From: Ophiura sarsii
Lineage: Eukaryota > Echinodermata > Ophiuroidea > Amphilepidida > Ophiuridae
DNA: 64,000 nt
Direction of reading: 5' to 3'
Assembly: GCA_035610835.1 (NCBI GenBank)
Contig: CM069444.1
Span: 4,391,172 to 4,455,171, forward strand
Shown here: piece by piece, positions 47,701 to 59,021 of the stretch
Position numbering within the stretch: the stretch's first letter is position 1
Layout: the number at the start of each line of letters is the position of its first letter
The notes under the pieces: model-generated
Told to the model about the DNA's origin: nothing
The model's input: the letters and a program-made list of their open reading frames with translations, nothing else
Databases searched by the model: none
Position numbers and translations under genes: made by a program

Positions 47701-48480
47701 TGACCGACAAATATCAAAATTTGATAAATTAGCCCAAATACCATTATTTGGTTAAATAATTCAATTTTATTTTTGCTACGTATGAGATCGATGATGCAAA
47801 AAAATCAAGCCGCAATCAATTTGGCGACAAAAAAGTCATTCGCATAGAAATCATAATTTGTTTTTTTAAATTCTAGGCTTGACTTAATATCAAAATTTGA
47901 AAAATTAGCCCAAATACCATTATTTGGTTATTAAAGTAATTTCAATTTTTTGGGGTACGTTTGAGATCGATGATACAAAAAAGTCAAGCCGGAATCAATT
48001 TGACCACAAAAAAGTAATGCGCATAGAAATCATAACAATTTTTTTTTTAATTCTAGGCTTGACCGACAAATATCAAAATTTGAAAAAAATTAACCCAAAT
48101 ACCATTATTTGGTTAAATAATTCAATTTTTTTGGTACATATGAGATCGATGATGCAAAAAAGTCAAGCCGCAATCAATTTGGCGACAAAAAAAGTCATTC
48201 GCATAGAAATCATAACGATTTATTTTTAAATTCTCGGCTTGACCGACAAATATCAACATTTGAAAAAATAGCCCAAATACCATTATTTGGTTAAATAATT
48301 CATTTTTTGGGGGTACATGAGATCGATGATACAAAAAAAGTCAAGCCGCAATCAATTTCATGACAAAAATGTCTTTCGTATAGAAATCATGAGCATTTAA
48401 AAAAAAAATTAAGTAGGCCTGAGTCTGACCGACAAATGTCAAAATTTGGAAAATGGACGCAAATATCATTAATGTTTGGA
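44750..48480. repeat. Satellite array, about 21 units of mostly 175-186 bp
   Basis: A unit containing TACGTATGAGATCGATGATA, then CAATCAATTTGGCGACAAAA, CATTCGCATAGAAATCATAA, a T run, GACCGACAAATATCAAAATT and AATACCATTATTTGG repeats head to tail. Starts of the GTATGAG block are near 44821, 44983, 45145, 45320, 45499, 45680, 45866, 46040, 46221, 46522 and so on; one unit near 46358 is truncated. The first units are shorter, about 162 bp. Unit length is close to nucleosome repeat size. It sits inside the intron between exons 13 and 14. Open frames in it are shadows. Confidence 0.95.
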
Positions 48481-48484
48481 TAAT

Positions 48485-49236
48485 TTATTTTTTTATTTTT
48501 AAAGAACCGATCATTTCTATGTGCGAGTCGATAATATATTAAATTAAAAGGTATAGCCTATTATAATGCTAGGGATGTTCATATCATTGACTTCAGAGGG
48601 CGACATTTTTTTGAAAATTAGTTGACCAAAATATGTAGAAAACTCCATGTTTACCTAGATGAATACAGCGATGTAGTACGATGTGGCTAGAATGTATTCA
48701 CTGATGTCTATATAACCCCGCACAAGCAACTAAAAATCATGAAAGTAAACCGCTTTTTACCTAAAATGGTTTAAAAATGTGCATGATTTTACCGCCCATA
48801 GTTCTTTACGAACTAACGATGTGGCCAACTTTGGCAATGATTTTGAATAGATTACATCCCCCAGTCTTCAATATTACCGTATGGTGTAATACTAGCACGT
48901 ATTACAATGGTATAACTAAAACCGCGGCGACAAGTTTTTTCTGTTTGTTATGTAAACCATGGACTTATAAGTCCATGTGTAAACATAACATAATTATGTA
49001 AATGTCCACGCTCTTTCCATGTACTAATGAGTAATGGGCCCAGCGTGATTCAGTGAAAAAGGCATCCAATTGTTACGTAAACATCAAACAATTGATTATC
49101 TATACAGCAAAGATTCGCCCTCATACATCAAGTATGGTGTGACGTAGCAAGTATTACAATGGTATAACTAAAACCGCGACAAGTCAGGGGACTCTGTTTG
49201 TTATGTAAACATCAAACAAAAATAGCAACGCTCATA
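48485..49236. other. Intron, no exon found
   Basis: Contains a partial direct repeat (TATTACAATGGTATAACTAA at 48900 and 49150). No coding exon with splice sites. Confidence 0.4.
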
Positions 49237-49462
49237 CATCCCCGGGAAAAGGGGGGTGTACTCAGATTTGGTTTGGTCGGGGGTGTGCCGCTGGAGAATC
49301 AAATCCCCTACCCATTTCTAAGGGTGATTTTGGATAGACCCATGTCTAAGGATTTTTCAGTTGAAAAGCCTACCCATGGCTAAGGATGTCTCATGAAAAA
49401 CGACCCACTGGAGCGGAACCTCCCCGTATGCCTTACATACGTGAGTACCACCCCCGAGCATG
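49237..49462. mobile_element. MITE with GGGGGGTACTC ends, copy 2 (inverted)
   Basis: The same family as 26408-26672, in the opposite orientation. Shared blocks are GGTTTGGTCGGGGGTGTGCC, CTACCCATTTCTAAGGGTGA and CCCATGGCTAAGGATGTCTC. Ends: GGGGGGTGTACTC and GAGTACCACCCCC. Confidence 0.72.
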
Positions 49463-49464
49463 CA

Positions 49465-50160
49465 TCGTTGTATTTTACTAAGAAAAATATGCTTCTCAAG
49501 GCAAAAAAATAGTTTTACTCCTATGAGGCAGATTAACCCCAACTTTGAACTCGTCCAAGTTATTTGCGATTTGTACATGCTCACAAAATCCGGAATCCAT
49601 TGATGGATTAATAAAGACGAAATCGCAAACACAATTTTTTTCTGAGGCAATCTCTAGGGGTGGTACATAGCCTAGCGGTGAACAAAATTCAACAAACTCA
49701 ATTGCGCGTAGTGGCGATTGGGATGGGGGGATTCATATAGTTTTAGCTTCATGCTCTATTACGCTTGAACTCTTTCCGCCCACACACATGAGTAGTAAAC
49801 CACGACAAAACAAAATTACGCCCCTTGATTGGAAAAACGGTGATCCACGCTTGCGATCAGCGACGGAGCGCATGGAGTATATAAAACATTATGGTGATAT
49901 ACGGGGGGTACAATAACTAGAATCGCCGCCATTTTCTTTGATGTGACGATGTCCGAATAGAAAATAAATATCCCTATCGCGGGAACATTATCCCTCATAA
50001 TTCTCCAAATAACCAGTCACTCGAACTCAGCCGAGGTAAATACTGTACCAATATCGTGTCCACAAATCTTACTAATTCAAGCTGTATTTTTCGAGATATT
50101 TCGCACACAAACTTCGATTTGAAAATCTTAGGATGCCGGTACCCGTCCTCCAATAAACTA
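49465..50160. other. Intron downstream of exon 13, no exon found
   Basis: No first-half Calx-beta exon was recognised, although one is expected in this intron. Open frames at 49816-50189 carry no domain. Confidence 0.4.
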
Positions 50161-50165
50161 CTAAC

Positions 50166-50396
50166 CATCATTATCAGTAATAATAACAATGATCTCTGAA
50201 GTCAACGGATCCAATACACCGTCCGCATCTGAAAGACGTACTCGAAAACGGCGGTTGACGTTAGAATCAGTTACCAAGTTATCCAAAATTGGTATTGTTA
50301 TGTCACGTGAGTCGACTCCAATTGGAAATTGTATATTCTCGTCGATTGCTCTGTAGTCAACTCCGTCTATTGCTCCGAAGGACTCAGTAGATATTC
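50166..50396 (-). CDS. Exon 13: Calx-beta 5, second half
   Basis: 231-nt phase 1-1 exon, acceptor CAG, donor GTTAGT. Shows GVDYRAID, NRRFRVRLSD and IIVIITDNDG, matching the Calx-beta second half with its D-Y turn and closing acidic run. The outgoing G base would join the next exon. Confidence 0.9.
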
Positions 50397-51015
50397 CTGT
50401 TTAACAAGGAATAAAACATGACGTACCCCACAACATTAATATGATTAATTGGCCCATAATTTTTAAATGTTATGGATAAGCGCTAAAATTGACCAATTTA
50501 TGAAGGGGAACATCATTCCATTCTTCCAACTGCACTAAAATTTCCTTCTGAAAAAGACTAGCAATCTAGTTTTAGGGACACATAGAATACATGATGTCCA
50601 AATTGTCAAAGGTCGGATACAAAATATCCAAGTCTCCATTTTGTCAGCTACCGTTTCCAAAACATTTTTGTTGACAGGACCTCTTTAAAATGGCATTTTG
50701 ACCTTTAATAATGTTGAGTTGATCAGTATTGTCTCTCGAAATAGGGTATTAGTCATTTTGAGAAGGAAATGTTTAGTTTTAGTGTTTATCGTGGTCTTGG
50801 CTTGGTAAATTTACCAAGATATTATCTGGTCTGTATGGTGATACCTGAATATGTCATGTATCATCCATATTCAAACCATCTATTGAATTAAGATTAAACA
50901 ATTATTTCAAGCAAATATGGGGACTGCAAATATCCAAGCTCTATACTATATTTCATTCATATTTTCGCCGAGACTGATCTAACTGATCTTTTAAATGCAT
51001 TCATGATCAACTTAC

Positions 51016-51120
51016 GGACATTTCCAATACGGTTTACCAATGCGCCTCCACGTCTTACAGTCACTACGAGTTGCCCGGCATTCTCCGAGATACTTGACGG
51101 TGATATCAATGAATAAGTTC
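51016..51120 (-). CDS. Exon 12: Calx-beta 5, first half
   Basis: 105-nt phase 1-1 exon. SSISENAGQLVVTVRRGG is the E-N-x-x-x-x-x-V-x-V-x-R-x-G strand pair of a Calx-beta start. The donor is GTAAGT. The split codon joins exon 13 as Arg. Confidence 0.9.
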
Positions 51121-51179
51121 CTGAAACAAGATGTGCATACAAATTGTTCTTGTAAGTTGCATTCCCAGGGATGAATACA

Positions 51180-51615
51180 AATGGACACTCGGATGGGTTT
51201 GTGAATTAATAGTTGCATCGGAAAGGAAGGGGCACTGGGATAGGGTTGTGAATTATTAGTTACATCAAAAAGGAAGGGAAACTCGGACAGGTTTGTGAAT
51301 AGTTGCATCGGGAAAGAAGGGACACTCGGATAGGGTTGTGAATAGTTGCGCCAGATAGGAAGGGACATTCGGATGAGTTTATGAAATAGTTGCATCATAG
51401 TTGCATTGTGAAATAGTTGCATCATAAAGGAAGGGACCCGGAAGGGACACTCGGATAGGTTGTGAAATAGTTGCGTTAGAAAGGAAGGGGACACTCGAAT
51501 AGGTTTGTGAAATATTTGCATCATGAAGGAAGGGACACTCGGATGGGTTTGTGAATAGTTGCATCAGAAAGGAAGGGACCCCGGAAGGGACACTCGGATG
51601 GGTTTGTAAATAGTT
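51180..51615. repeat. Intronic minisatellite, about 45-bp unit
   Basis: Ten or so imperfect units of GGAAGGGACACTCGGATGGG with GTTTGTGAATAGTTGCATC lie between exons 11 and 12. Units vary in length. The long open frame on the minus strand is produced by the repeat and is not coding. Confidence 0.92.
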
Positions 51616-52012
51616 GAATCAGAAATTCAATAGAAATATATTATTGAATGTTATAAATGGGAACGGAACTTTGTTCATGCGAGTTTTAGCAACTCATCAA
51701 TTGTCAATCTCAGAGTCGTTTGTGATTGATTCAGATCCAGTGATTCTTTGCAGTTAATAGGTTTTTTATTTCAATGTGAAGTTTGTTAAGAATTTGAAGG
51801 GGTTTTCTTTTTCTCGACAAAAACGCGGGCTCGTGCTAAGGGTAGCAAAATAGTCTGTAAGCAACTTAATTCCGCACTCAGGGGAACTTGAACCAATAGC
51901 CATTGTGTCGACAAAAATTGCCGAACAGGCAGACAAAAAAGTAAGAAAAGGAGAAAAAAACTGTTGCTTTAATTTTTTTTTTTCTGAAATAATTTGTGTT
52001 ACAGAAACTTAC

Positions 52013-52249
52013 CATCGTCATCAATTATTGATATGATTGCTTCCTCTAAACTACTGTCTATAATTCCAGCTGACACATCAGAAAGTCTGACGGTAAACTG
52101 TTCCGTAGTCTCTACAGAATCGTCATCTATTATTCCTATCTGTTCAGTCACCGACGTCTCACCATCAGGAATGGTGCCGGATATAGTACCAGCATAGAAA
52201 TCATCTCCCCGTACGGCTGTATCAGCACTACCAAAACCAACTTCCAATT
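52013..52249 (-). CDS. Exon 11: Calx-beta 4, second half
   Basis: 237-nt phase 1-1 exon, GTAAGT donor. Contains TAVRGDDFYAG, TTEQFTVRLSD and IISIIDDDG, a very standard Calx-beta second half with the E-x-F strand and triple-Asp end. Confidence 0.92.
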
Positions 52250-52538
52250 CTATATGGAGAAGGAAAAAAATATTGGAAATACAATTTAATGGCAGATTGT
52301 AGCGCAACTAGAATACATTGTCATGATTGTTGAAAGCCGTTAATATGTATGTTTACTTTCAATAAAGATTTAACCGTCTTTTTAAGTTTTTCTCATACAC
52401 ACTTTTTTAAAAGGCAGCAACTTATTTTTATGAGTTGATATTTATAGGTTAAAGCTGTCATTTAAGAATTATGAGGATATATTACTACATCAGTAATTTG
52501 TTGTGTATCTGCTCAGAAATACTCCGGAAAATACCAAC

Positions 52539-52640
52539 CGAAATCAATGTCACCGCCATTTTCTGTGCGAGACACCGTCACTTCCGCCACACCATTTGCT
52601 TCACTTCCAAGGTACGTTGCGCTTGTCAAACTAACCAGAT
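52539..52640 (-). CDS. Exon 10: Calx-beta 4, first half
   Basis: 102-nt phase 1-1 exon, not represented by a long frame. Residues GVAEVTVSRTENGGDIDF fit the V-x-V-x-R strand and loop. The donor is GTTGGT, weaker than most. The split codon joins exon 11 as Glu, giving DIDFELEVG without a stop. Confidence 0.85.
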
Positions 52641-52649
52641 CTAAAAACA

Positions 52650-53190
52650 AAAGAATATTTCATTTAACATTCTTCTGGCACCCTGTAGTGAAGTTCAGGG
52701 GCCACCATGTTTATGTATGAACATTGTAATCATTCGTGTGAATACACTCTCAAGAACTACCCTTAGGCGAGTAAATAAAGAAACACTGTTCATGAAGCTG
52801 CCCAGTTCTATACGAACGTCTCAGGATGGTTGGTCAGTCTCTTTTTTGTTTGAAATGAACGTATGACGTATTTGTGTGATTCAGTTTTGTTAATAAATTT
52901 GACTTATATGCCTAATGTTCGGCTATTTTTATTATACCCGAGTGCCCCCCCCCCCCCCCCCCCCCGGTTCAATTTGTGCGAGAGTATGTTGTCGAATTCA
53001 CTACCTCGTATCCAATGTCTTCTGCTTCGAAACGAATTAATGTAATTTACCGCTTAGTGATCAATCGATGATATTCCCAAGGAGGGAGAAGTCGACCAAT
53101 GATACACGTTGATAATTATTCATTTTCCACCGGAATTATCTGAACATTTCTTTTTCTGTTTATTTTATGTACTCTACCAATGTTTTTACT
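52650..53190. other. Intron between exons 9 and 10
   Basis: Holds a poly-C run (52946-52965). No further exon. Confidence 0.5.
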
Positions 53191-53193
53191 TAC

Positions 53194-53457
53194 AGTCATC
53201 GTCCTTTATTGTGACGGATTTAACATTCTGCCCGGGTTCGATAAAAAAACCAGCATCCAATCTAGCAAGTGTAAGATATACTTGGAACTTCTCGTCTCCC
53301 TCTCGAACCGAATCCTGAAATATGGACAAGCTTACACCGGACGAAAGCTGGTCGGTTTCAAATGTCACGGGAACACTGCTGAGTCCTTGATAGTCTGCTC
53401 CCTGTTGACCTTGTGATTGTGACCCTTCAGTAGCTGTATCACCCGATGTCGCTATAT
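53194..53457 (-). CDS. Exon 9: Calx-beta 3, second half
   Basis: 264-nt phase 1-1 exon, GTAAGT donor. GADYQGLS, GDEKFQVYLTL and VTIKDDD identify the second half. A Ser/Gly/Gln-rich insert (TATEGSQSQGQQ) before the D-Y turn makes it the longest of its type here. Confidence 0.9.
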
Positions 53458-54271
53458 CTGAATTGGAAAAATGAAGATGTGGAAAGAGAATAAATAAGCG
53501 TTTCCATCTGGTTGATGAAATTCCAGTTGTTGTTGATGTTAGTATATGATGTGGTAGTATTTATAACGATAACATTTAATACATAACAAAGTTCCAACCA
53601 TGTTAAACTGTTATGTTTACTAAACCACCAAATATCCAGGATATCTTGTGATCTTTGACTTCCAATAACTTAAGGAACGGTGCGTCCTTTATAAGGTCTA
53701 AACTATACATTTTTAACTGGCTATTTCGATTTCAACGTATGTCGCAGTGATATGAGTTTTTGATGGAGCATCCGAAAAACGTTAGCTAAAAAGCACAGAC
53801 TCGGATGTGTCTGCAATTATTGATTACAATGGTAAATAAGAAATATTGACGACGGCCGATCAGATTATTTCCCTCATAATTCAAAATTAAATTAAACATC
53901 GTCGTTGGGCAGGAAATGTCATATGTAATCTTACCAATCATAACCTCATACGTAAAATAGGGGCCCACTTTCAGTTCAACCTACAAAACAGCATGTCTAA
54001 TATGTTAACATAGTTTTAATTAATGTATTAAATGTATAGAATTATGAAAGAGAAATGTGCAAGAAATCAAATACAAAAGATTGCAAGTACTTTTACCACA
54101 AGATTTCGTTATTTGTGTGTACAGAAATACTTGGTTTTTAGCCTAGCTATAATGATTTAGTTAATTCCCTAATTATGCAGAGCGGCTTGATAAAACATTA
54201 ACTTACAAAATGATTGTTGAAATAAATCTTATTATAACAGTCCTGATGAACTTTATCAAGAATTAACTTAC

Positions 54272-54382
54272 AAACTAAATCCCCGAAGTCACCACTGTAT
54301 CCACTTCGAGTTACTGTAACGGTATACGAGACTGCAGATTCCAAAACGGTGGCAGATGAATCAGCCAGCGAAAAGGTGGCAC
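54272..54382 (-). CDS. Exon 8: Calx-beta 3, first half
   Basis: 111-nt phase 1-1 exon reading ATFSLADSSATVLESAVSYT and VTVTRSGYSGDFGDL. The F-S-L, V-x-E-S and V-T-V-T-R-S-G pattern is typical. The GTAAGT donor at 54271 gives the correct phase; an alternative GT six bases earlier breaks it less well. Confidence 0.9.
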
Positions 54383-54384
54383 CT

Positions 54385-55490
54385 AGAAATACAACACATT
54401 TTATTAACATGATTAAAGCATTGAGAACCAAAACAAACAAGAAGAGTCTTAAAAAAGACAATCATCGCTCAGAGGAGGTAGATTAAAAGCTAATTATTAA
54501 TTTAATCTTAATTTAATAAAGGTAGGTTTTCCGATTGCTGGCCCGATTTCCAACTTGATGTTTTCTATTCTACATGAAGGGTCATCCATAAAATAGTCGT
54601 ATCAAGTTTGAGTTGCATAACTCCAATGGGTCTTATTTTAGAAGCACATGGTTACATGAAGTTTGCCCATTGAGTAGTACACAAAATGACAGGGAGGTGA
54701 CCCACCTTTGGCAGTAATTCACTGCATTTTGGCCTATAACGTCTAATGGAACATATTTTGCGCCTACGATTTACAGAAATAATGAGAACAATATGGGCTT
54801 TCTTCTGATATCAAAATATCAAGTGATCGGAACATCACCTTTAATGGCCACTTTAAACTTTAAACATTAAATGTTGATAAATGTGTTTATCATTAATGTA
54901 ATGATTAATTAATAATAAACAACTCCATTCATTATTCAAAATACCTCAGTATTTAATATTTTTGAAAATCAAGTAAATAAATAGATAAATACAATTAAAT
55001 CAGACCCTCGTAAGAACACAACGGCAGCACTGGATTGAACGAGCTCTTCCCGCCGCTATATTATTTTCTTCTATTGCAGTAAAATTTAAAAATACCTACT
55101 ACTTTGTCATTATTTCTACAATAATCATAAACTATATCATGAGGCCAGAATATCGCCCGGACTTGTTCAATAACTGTCATTTTAACTTGCACAAATGTAA
55201 AGAACACATAGACTGGTTATCCAACTCCATTGGTTTGGGATTATTTAGTTGTACCGAGAAATGTGATTTTTTTTCTTCTTCCGACGAGTATCCGCAATTA
55301 CGTGTTAAACTAATACAAATTGGCAAATTTAGGCAAATCATGTCCAGCGTTTCCCTGTTCATTTACGCCCTCTAAGTGACATCAAACCGTTGTAAATTGA
55401 TCAGCACAGCATTCATTTTCTAAAAGCCATGACGTTACCGGACAAGGGGTGGGTAAATGAACGAAGAATGGATTCCAATAAGTAAATACT
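54385..55490. other. Intron between exons 7 and 8
   Basis: AT-rich; contains a block (CAACTTGATGTTTTCTATTC near 54552) that also occurs near 15161, probably a dispersed repeat. No exon. Confidence 0.45.
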
Positions 55491-55493
55491 TAC

Positions 55494-55748
55494 CATCAGT
55501 ATCTTCTATGCAAACACTTGTAGTACCATTTGTTGCATCAATTGAGCCTACTCCCGCTGGAGATACCAGTTGTAGTTCAAAGTTTATAGTCTCCGTCAAT
55601 TCAGCTAAATCATTGCCGAATATGGTAATTGTCTCCACTTTAATTGTTTCATCGATCCCAAAGTCAATTTGACGTGGCAGTGTATTCTCGGTTGTAAAGT
55701 CACTACCCACACTGGCGGTATTTGTGATACCGCTATTGTAATCCAATA
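55494..55748 (-). CDS. Exon 7: Calx-beta 2, second half
   Basis: 255-nt phase 1-1 exon, GTAAGT donor. TASVGSDFTTEN, ETINFELQLVS and CIEDTDG mark the D-F turn, the E-x-x-x-F-E strand and the acidic end. A cysteine just before the end is unusual among its siblings. Confidence 0.9.
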
Positions 55749-55994
55749 CTGTAAAGTGAAGAGTACAGATTCATAGAGTATATTACGTGTACTTGCCTTA
55801 ATTTGTGTACCTACGATAAGAAACAAATCACTGATTTTAAAATAATATAATACGCCTAGCTATAGACTTTTGACACCTTTATCATAGTGCAATCATAGCT
55901 AGCTATATGTTGACGAAAAAGTTAGTTTTAAAGAACGCGACACGTGGCCCAGTGAAGCCGGGTTTTCCCTAACATTTGGCTCGTTTGATTACTT

Positions 55995-56166
55995 GGGATT
56001 TTCCCTCAAACGTACGCCTAGGCATGCTAGGTATGTTTGAACTTATTTTAATTAATTTCTCATGGTGATTCTAAATATGGTAATGAAATTCAATTATTTT
56101 GACATTTTTGAAACATTTTGTGCAATTTTGGAATGTCGTCTGCAGACGCCGCGTGGAAAGTGTTAA
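55995..56166. repeat. Partial MITE of the CTTTCCACGCGGC family
   Basis: It ends GCCGCGTGGAAAGTGTTAA at 56166 and contains TGGTGATTCTAAATATGGTA, matching the right part of the complete element at 21185-21434. The left tip is degraded. Confidence 0.7.
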
Positions 56167-56246
56167 CATAGTTATGCACTGGTATTCTGAAGAACACAGT
56201 CGTCCGATTTCCATGTATTTTATTTACATTAATTATAACCACTTAC

Positions 56247-56363
56247 TGACACTAGCTTGTACTTGAGTGAAGCCGGCTCGAATAATCTGTAGATCAAACT
56301 GAAGGTTGTTGTTATTTTCGGGTTCAGCAATCGTGAATTTACTTGCTGAAAATGTGAACAACG
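56247..56363 (-). CDS. Exon 6: Calx-beta 2, first half
   Basis: 117-nt phase 1-1 exon. FTFSASKFTIAEPE then LQFDLQIIRAGF is a Calx-beta start with F-x-F, I-x-E and L-x-I-x-R-x-G. The donor is GTAAGT. The split codon joins exon 7 as Ile. Confidence 0.9.
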
Positions 56364-56498
56364 CTGGAAAAAAATGAACAGAATGAAGGAATGTTTTATA
56401 TAAAATATTGTTATTGTGACTTATTGTGAGGTTGTGGTGGTTCTTTTTTATAAATTTAGGTAAGATTCAAATATTATTTCAAATATATGTATTAAATG

Positions 56499-56672
56499 CA
56501 GTGGCGTAACTAGATGGGGAAGGCAGGGGTATATTTGCCGGAAGGCTTGCTCCCGGCTTTCGGAATCTGGGTTATGCCGCCCCCCCCCCCCCCAGATCAT
56601 GCTGATCGCAGGCCTGTCCCCCTGATGCCCCTCCCCCGAAAAACAAATCGAGACCCTATAGTTATGCCACTG
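56499..56672. mobile_element. Small hAT-like MITE
   Basis: CAGTGGCGTAACTAGATGGG (56499) and CTATAGTTATGCCACTG (ending 56672) are inverted ends. The flanking octamers (ATTAAATG and TTTAAAGG) match at six of eight places. A poly-C run lies at 56580-56593. No coding sequence. Confidence 0.72.
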
Positions 56673-56866
56673 TTTAAAGGCTGTTGACTTAGGCTCGTTA
56701 CCTCTTTGCGACCTACTATTAAAAAAGACAAAATGACATTCTCACGGTATGTTGTCTGCTTTGATGTCCAGATCAAAACCGTTACCCTTTTATATCTCAC
56801 CCTAAGTTATATTAGTCTCAGATCAACCTAACTAGACAGAACAAGTTCACATTATGCAGTACTCAC

Positions 56867-57109
56867 GATCATTATCAATAATGGTCACATTAGCAGTGTT
56901 TGCTGTCCCAATGTTGCATCCTCGGAGGTAGCTCAACTCAAGCATAAACTGTCGATCTCCGGTGTAGATTGTATCATCAAATACACCCATAATATTCACT
57001 GTTCTTTCATCATCGGGGTCAGTCAACGGGAGTGGAAAATCAGAATTAACACCTCCATTGAAGCTAAAATCAGTATCGTCCACCGCTGTGCCGTCTATAA
57101 CATTTATAG
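56867..57109 (-). CDS. Exon 5: Calx-beta 1, second half
   Basis: 243-nt phase 1-1 exon, GTGAGT donor. IDGTAVDDTDF, GDRQFMLEL and VTIIDND give the D-F turn, the F-x-L-E-L strand and the closing I-x-D-N-D. Confidence 0.92.
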
Positions 57110-57253
57110 CTGAATAATTTAAACAAATATCGTCAAATTCTGACTTATATATAACAACAATATTCAAGGCTATAAGAACCCCTGTATCTAGCATCGTTTC
57201 AGTTCACTTCACCCATAGACCTTAATCCTTATTTAGCAATTTCAAATTATGTC

Positions 57254-57548
57254 CAGGCCTGGAAATAGCACCCACCCAACGTAAAAGTACCCACCCAACT
57301 GGCGGGTAAAATATTTCAAACCCACAGTGTAAGTGAGTTACACTGACTGATGGAATGTCTGTTGGGCAGGTATTTTTTGTGAGTTACCTGCCCGACTGGC
57401 TGGTTGAAACAAATCTGAAATTCCAGCCCTGATTACAACCACACATTATGAAAGAGATTTGGGCTGTTGGAATTTTTGTCGGGCAGGTAAATTCTGTGAG
57501 TTACCTGCCTGACTTGCTGGTTAAAAAAAATCTGAAGTTCCAGCGCTG
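57254..57548. mobile_element. hAT-like MITE with internal duplication
   Basis: It starts CAGGCCTGGAAATAG and ends GAAGTTCCAGCGCTG. Flanks ATTATGTC (57246-57253) and ATTATGTG (57549-57556) match at seven of eight positions. A block with GTGAGTTACCTGCCCGACTG is doubled inside (near 57388 and 57498), and an internal CCAGCCCTG at 57423-57431 is a second right tip. Confidence 0.75.
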
Positions 57549-57682
57549 ATTATGTGAGGATTTGAAATAGACACCATCCAAAAAAGTAACACGGTGTCAA
57601 ACAATGGAATTCTAATTTAGAACGAAAAACGAATCATACTGATAATGACCAACAAAATTCAATTGCACTACAACATACATAC

Positions 57683-57820
57683 TGTGATATGCGCATGCGT
57701 AATACTGGAATGGTGGAGCAATCTCAGTGACGGTGATTAAATTAGTTCCCTCAACGACAGTGTATTCCGTGTCTCTAAATGAGCAGGTTGGTAACAGTGT
57801 AGCTCTCTCTTCATCTGTGA
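57683..57820 (-). CDS. Exon 4: Calx-beta 1, first half
   Basis: 138-nt phase 1-1 exon, GTATGT donor, not covered by a long frame. CSFRDTEYTVVEGTNLITVT is a Calx-beta start (Y-x-V-x-E-G then V-x-V), preceded by a 10-residue linker from the lectin-like domain. It carries two cysteines, unlike the other first halves. The split codon joins exon 5 as Thr. Confidence 0.8.
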
Positions 57821-58073
57821 CTGTAAATGAAAGGTGTTACAACACAGAGTAGTGATCGGTTACTGGTATAAATTCAGTGGTCTTTAGTTACGCTCAGGTT
57901 CACTGTCATCTCGTTATGCAGCTGAGCTCTACATGCATTAGCTATCATGTTAGTGACAGTTTCAATATATATCCACACTGTATACACAACTGGGTAAGTA
58001 CAGTCCCCCAGGGACATTGTATAAGATCTGATCGTGGACATACTAAAGCTACGGTTGGACTTTTTCTACTAAC

Positions 58074-58320
58074 AATTTCCACGCGGCAGGCGTCTGCAGA
58101 CGATATTCCAGAATTTCACAAAATGTTTCAAAAATGTAACAATTAAATAATTTCATCACAATATTTGGAATCACCATGAAAAATGCATAGCAATAAGTAC
58201 AAACATGCCTAGTATTGGTTCAGTAATCCTTGCGACAGACCTTGAACGTTGGGAAAGGTTTCTGACAAATCTGTTTTGTATATATATGGTAAAACCAATA
58301 GCCGTATGGAGTAAAACTCA
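58074..58320. repeat. Diverged copy of the CTTTCCACGCGGC MITE family
   Basis: ACAATTTCCACGCGGCAGGC at 58074, then CATGCCTAGTATTGGTTCAG, also seen at 38430-38450. The right end (AATAGCCGTATGG) is degenerate. Confidence 0.7.
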
Positions 58321-58644
58321 CTTTGAATAATGGTATACAATATCAGTAATGTTTATGAAGTTTCTTATTAAGGCATTAATGTGTAATATTATTCTACCTT
58401 CAAGTGCCATGTGTACTAAATGTTTCCAGACTGTATTTTTATAGTTACGATAAATATCCATTTATCCAAGTTAAAGTGGCCATTGATTGAAATTAATTGA
58501 ATTTGAAACATGATTTTGATCTACCACATCAGAACGATTGTCTTATTTTAAAGACTCTTCTTGTTTGTCTTTGAATAACAATTATTGTGAAAAGGAGCTT
58601 TCTTTCTTTATGTGGGGAGTGTATATAAAACCGGCGTAACGCAC

Positions 58645-58896
58645 CTTTATGTCCAAAAACCTCAACTTCGCATAGCGAAAGCTGACGATTAGTGTTGACC
58701 ATTCTCTGAATTTGGACATATCGTCCGATAAGGAAATCTTGGCAACATCGGGCAATCCAACGCCTCTCATTGGTACCGGCTTCAGCAGCCGCGTTTTCGG
58801 CCAGCGATATGGGGGTTCCGCACTGAGCGTTATTAGTTGGCGCAGTACAGCCTCCAACAAAGAACTCAGAATCCTCTAAATCGTCATTCGAAGTAC
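58645..58896 (-). CDS. Exon 3: end of the F5/8C or F-type-lectin-like domain
   Basis: 252-nt phase 1-1 exon, CAG acceptor and GTGCGT donor. The correct frame is not the longest one on this strand. It reads FFVGGCTAPTNNAQCGTPIS, then RRWIARCC, GRYVQIQRMV and LSLCEVEVFG. The G-R-Y-V-x-I and L-x-L-C-E-V-E-V-F-G blocks are the closing strands of galactose-binding-like domains of the F-type lectin (eel fucolectin) group, with paired cysteines as in that family. The fucose-binding H-R-R triad of F-type lectins cannot be confirmed by eye. Confidence 0.88.
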
Positions 58897-59021
58897 CTGT
58901 TCAAGAAATGTTAAATATGTTTGACAGGAGATCAGCATTGGCATTTCAGTGTACAAAAGTTGGTTTTATTATGAGCTAAATATAGCATTCAATGCTTTAG
59001 AACTATTACAGTACTCAATAA

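Noticed and set aside
44750..48480. CRISPR-like array, considered because of regular repeats
   Set aside because: Units are contiguous and diverged with no unique spacers, and the setting is eukaryotic. It is a satellite.
51012..51524. 170-codon minus-strand open frame
   Set aside because: Produced by a 45-bp minisatellite in the intron. Only its end overlaps the real exon at 51016-51120, in another frame.
58582..58860. 92-codon minus-strand open frame
   Set aside because: It is a shadow in the wrong frame of the lectin-like exon 58645-58896, which has the C-E-V-E-V-F-G motif and correct splice phase.
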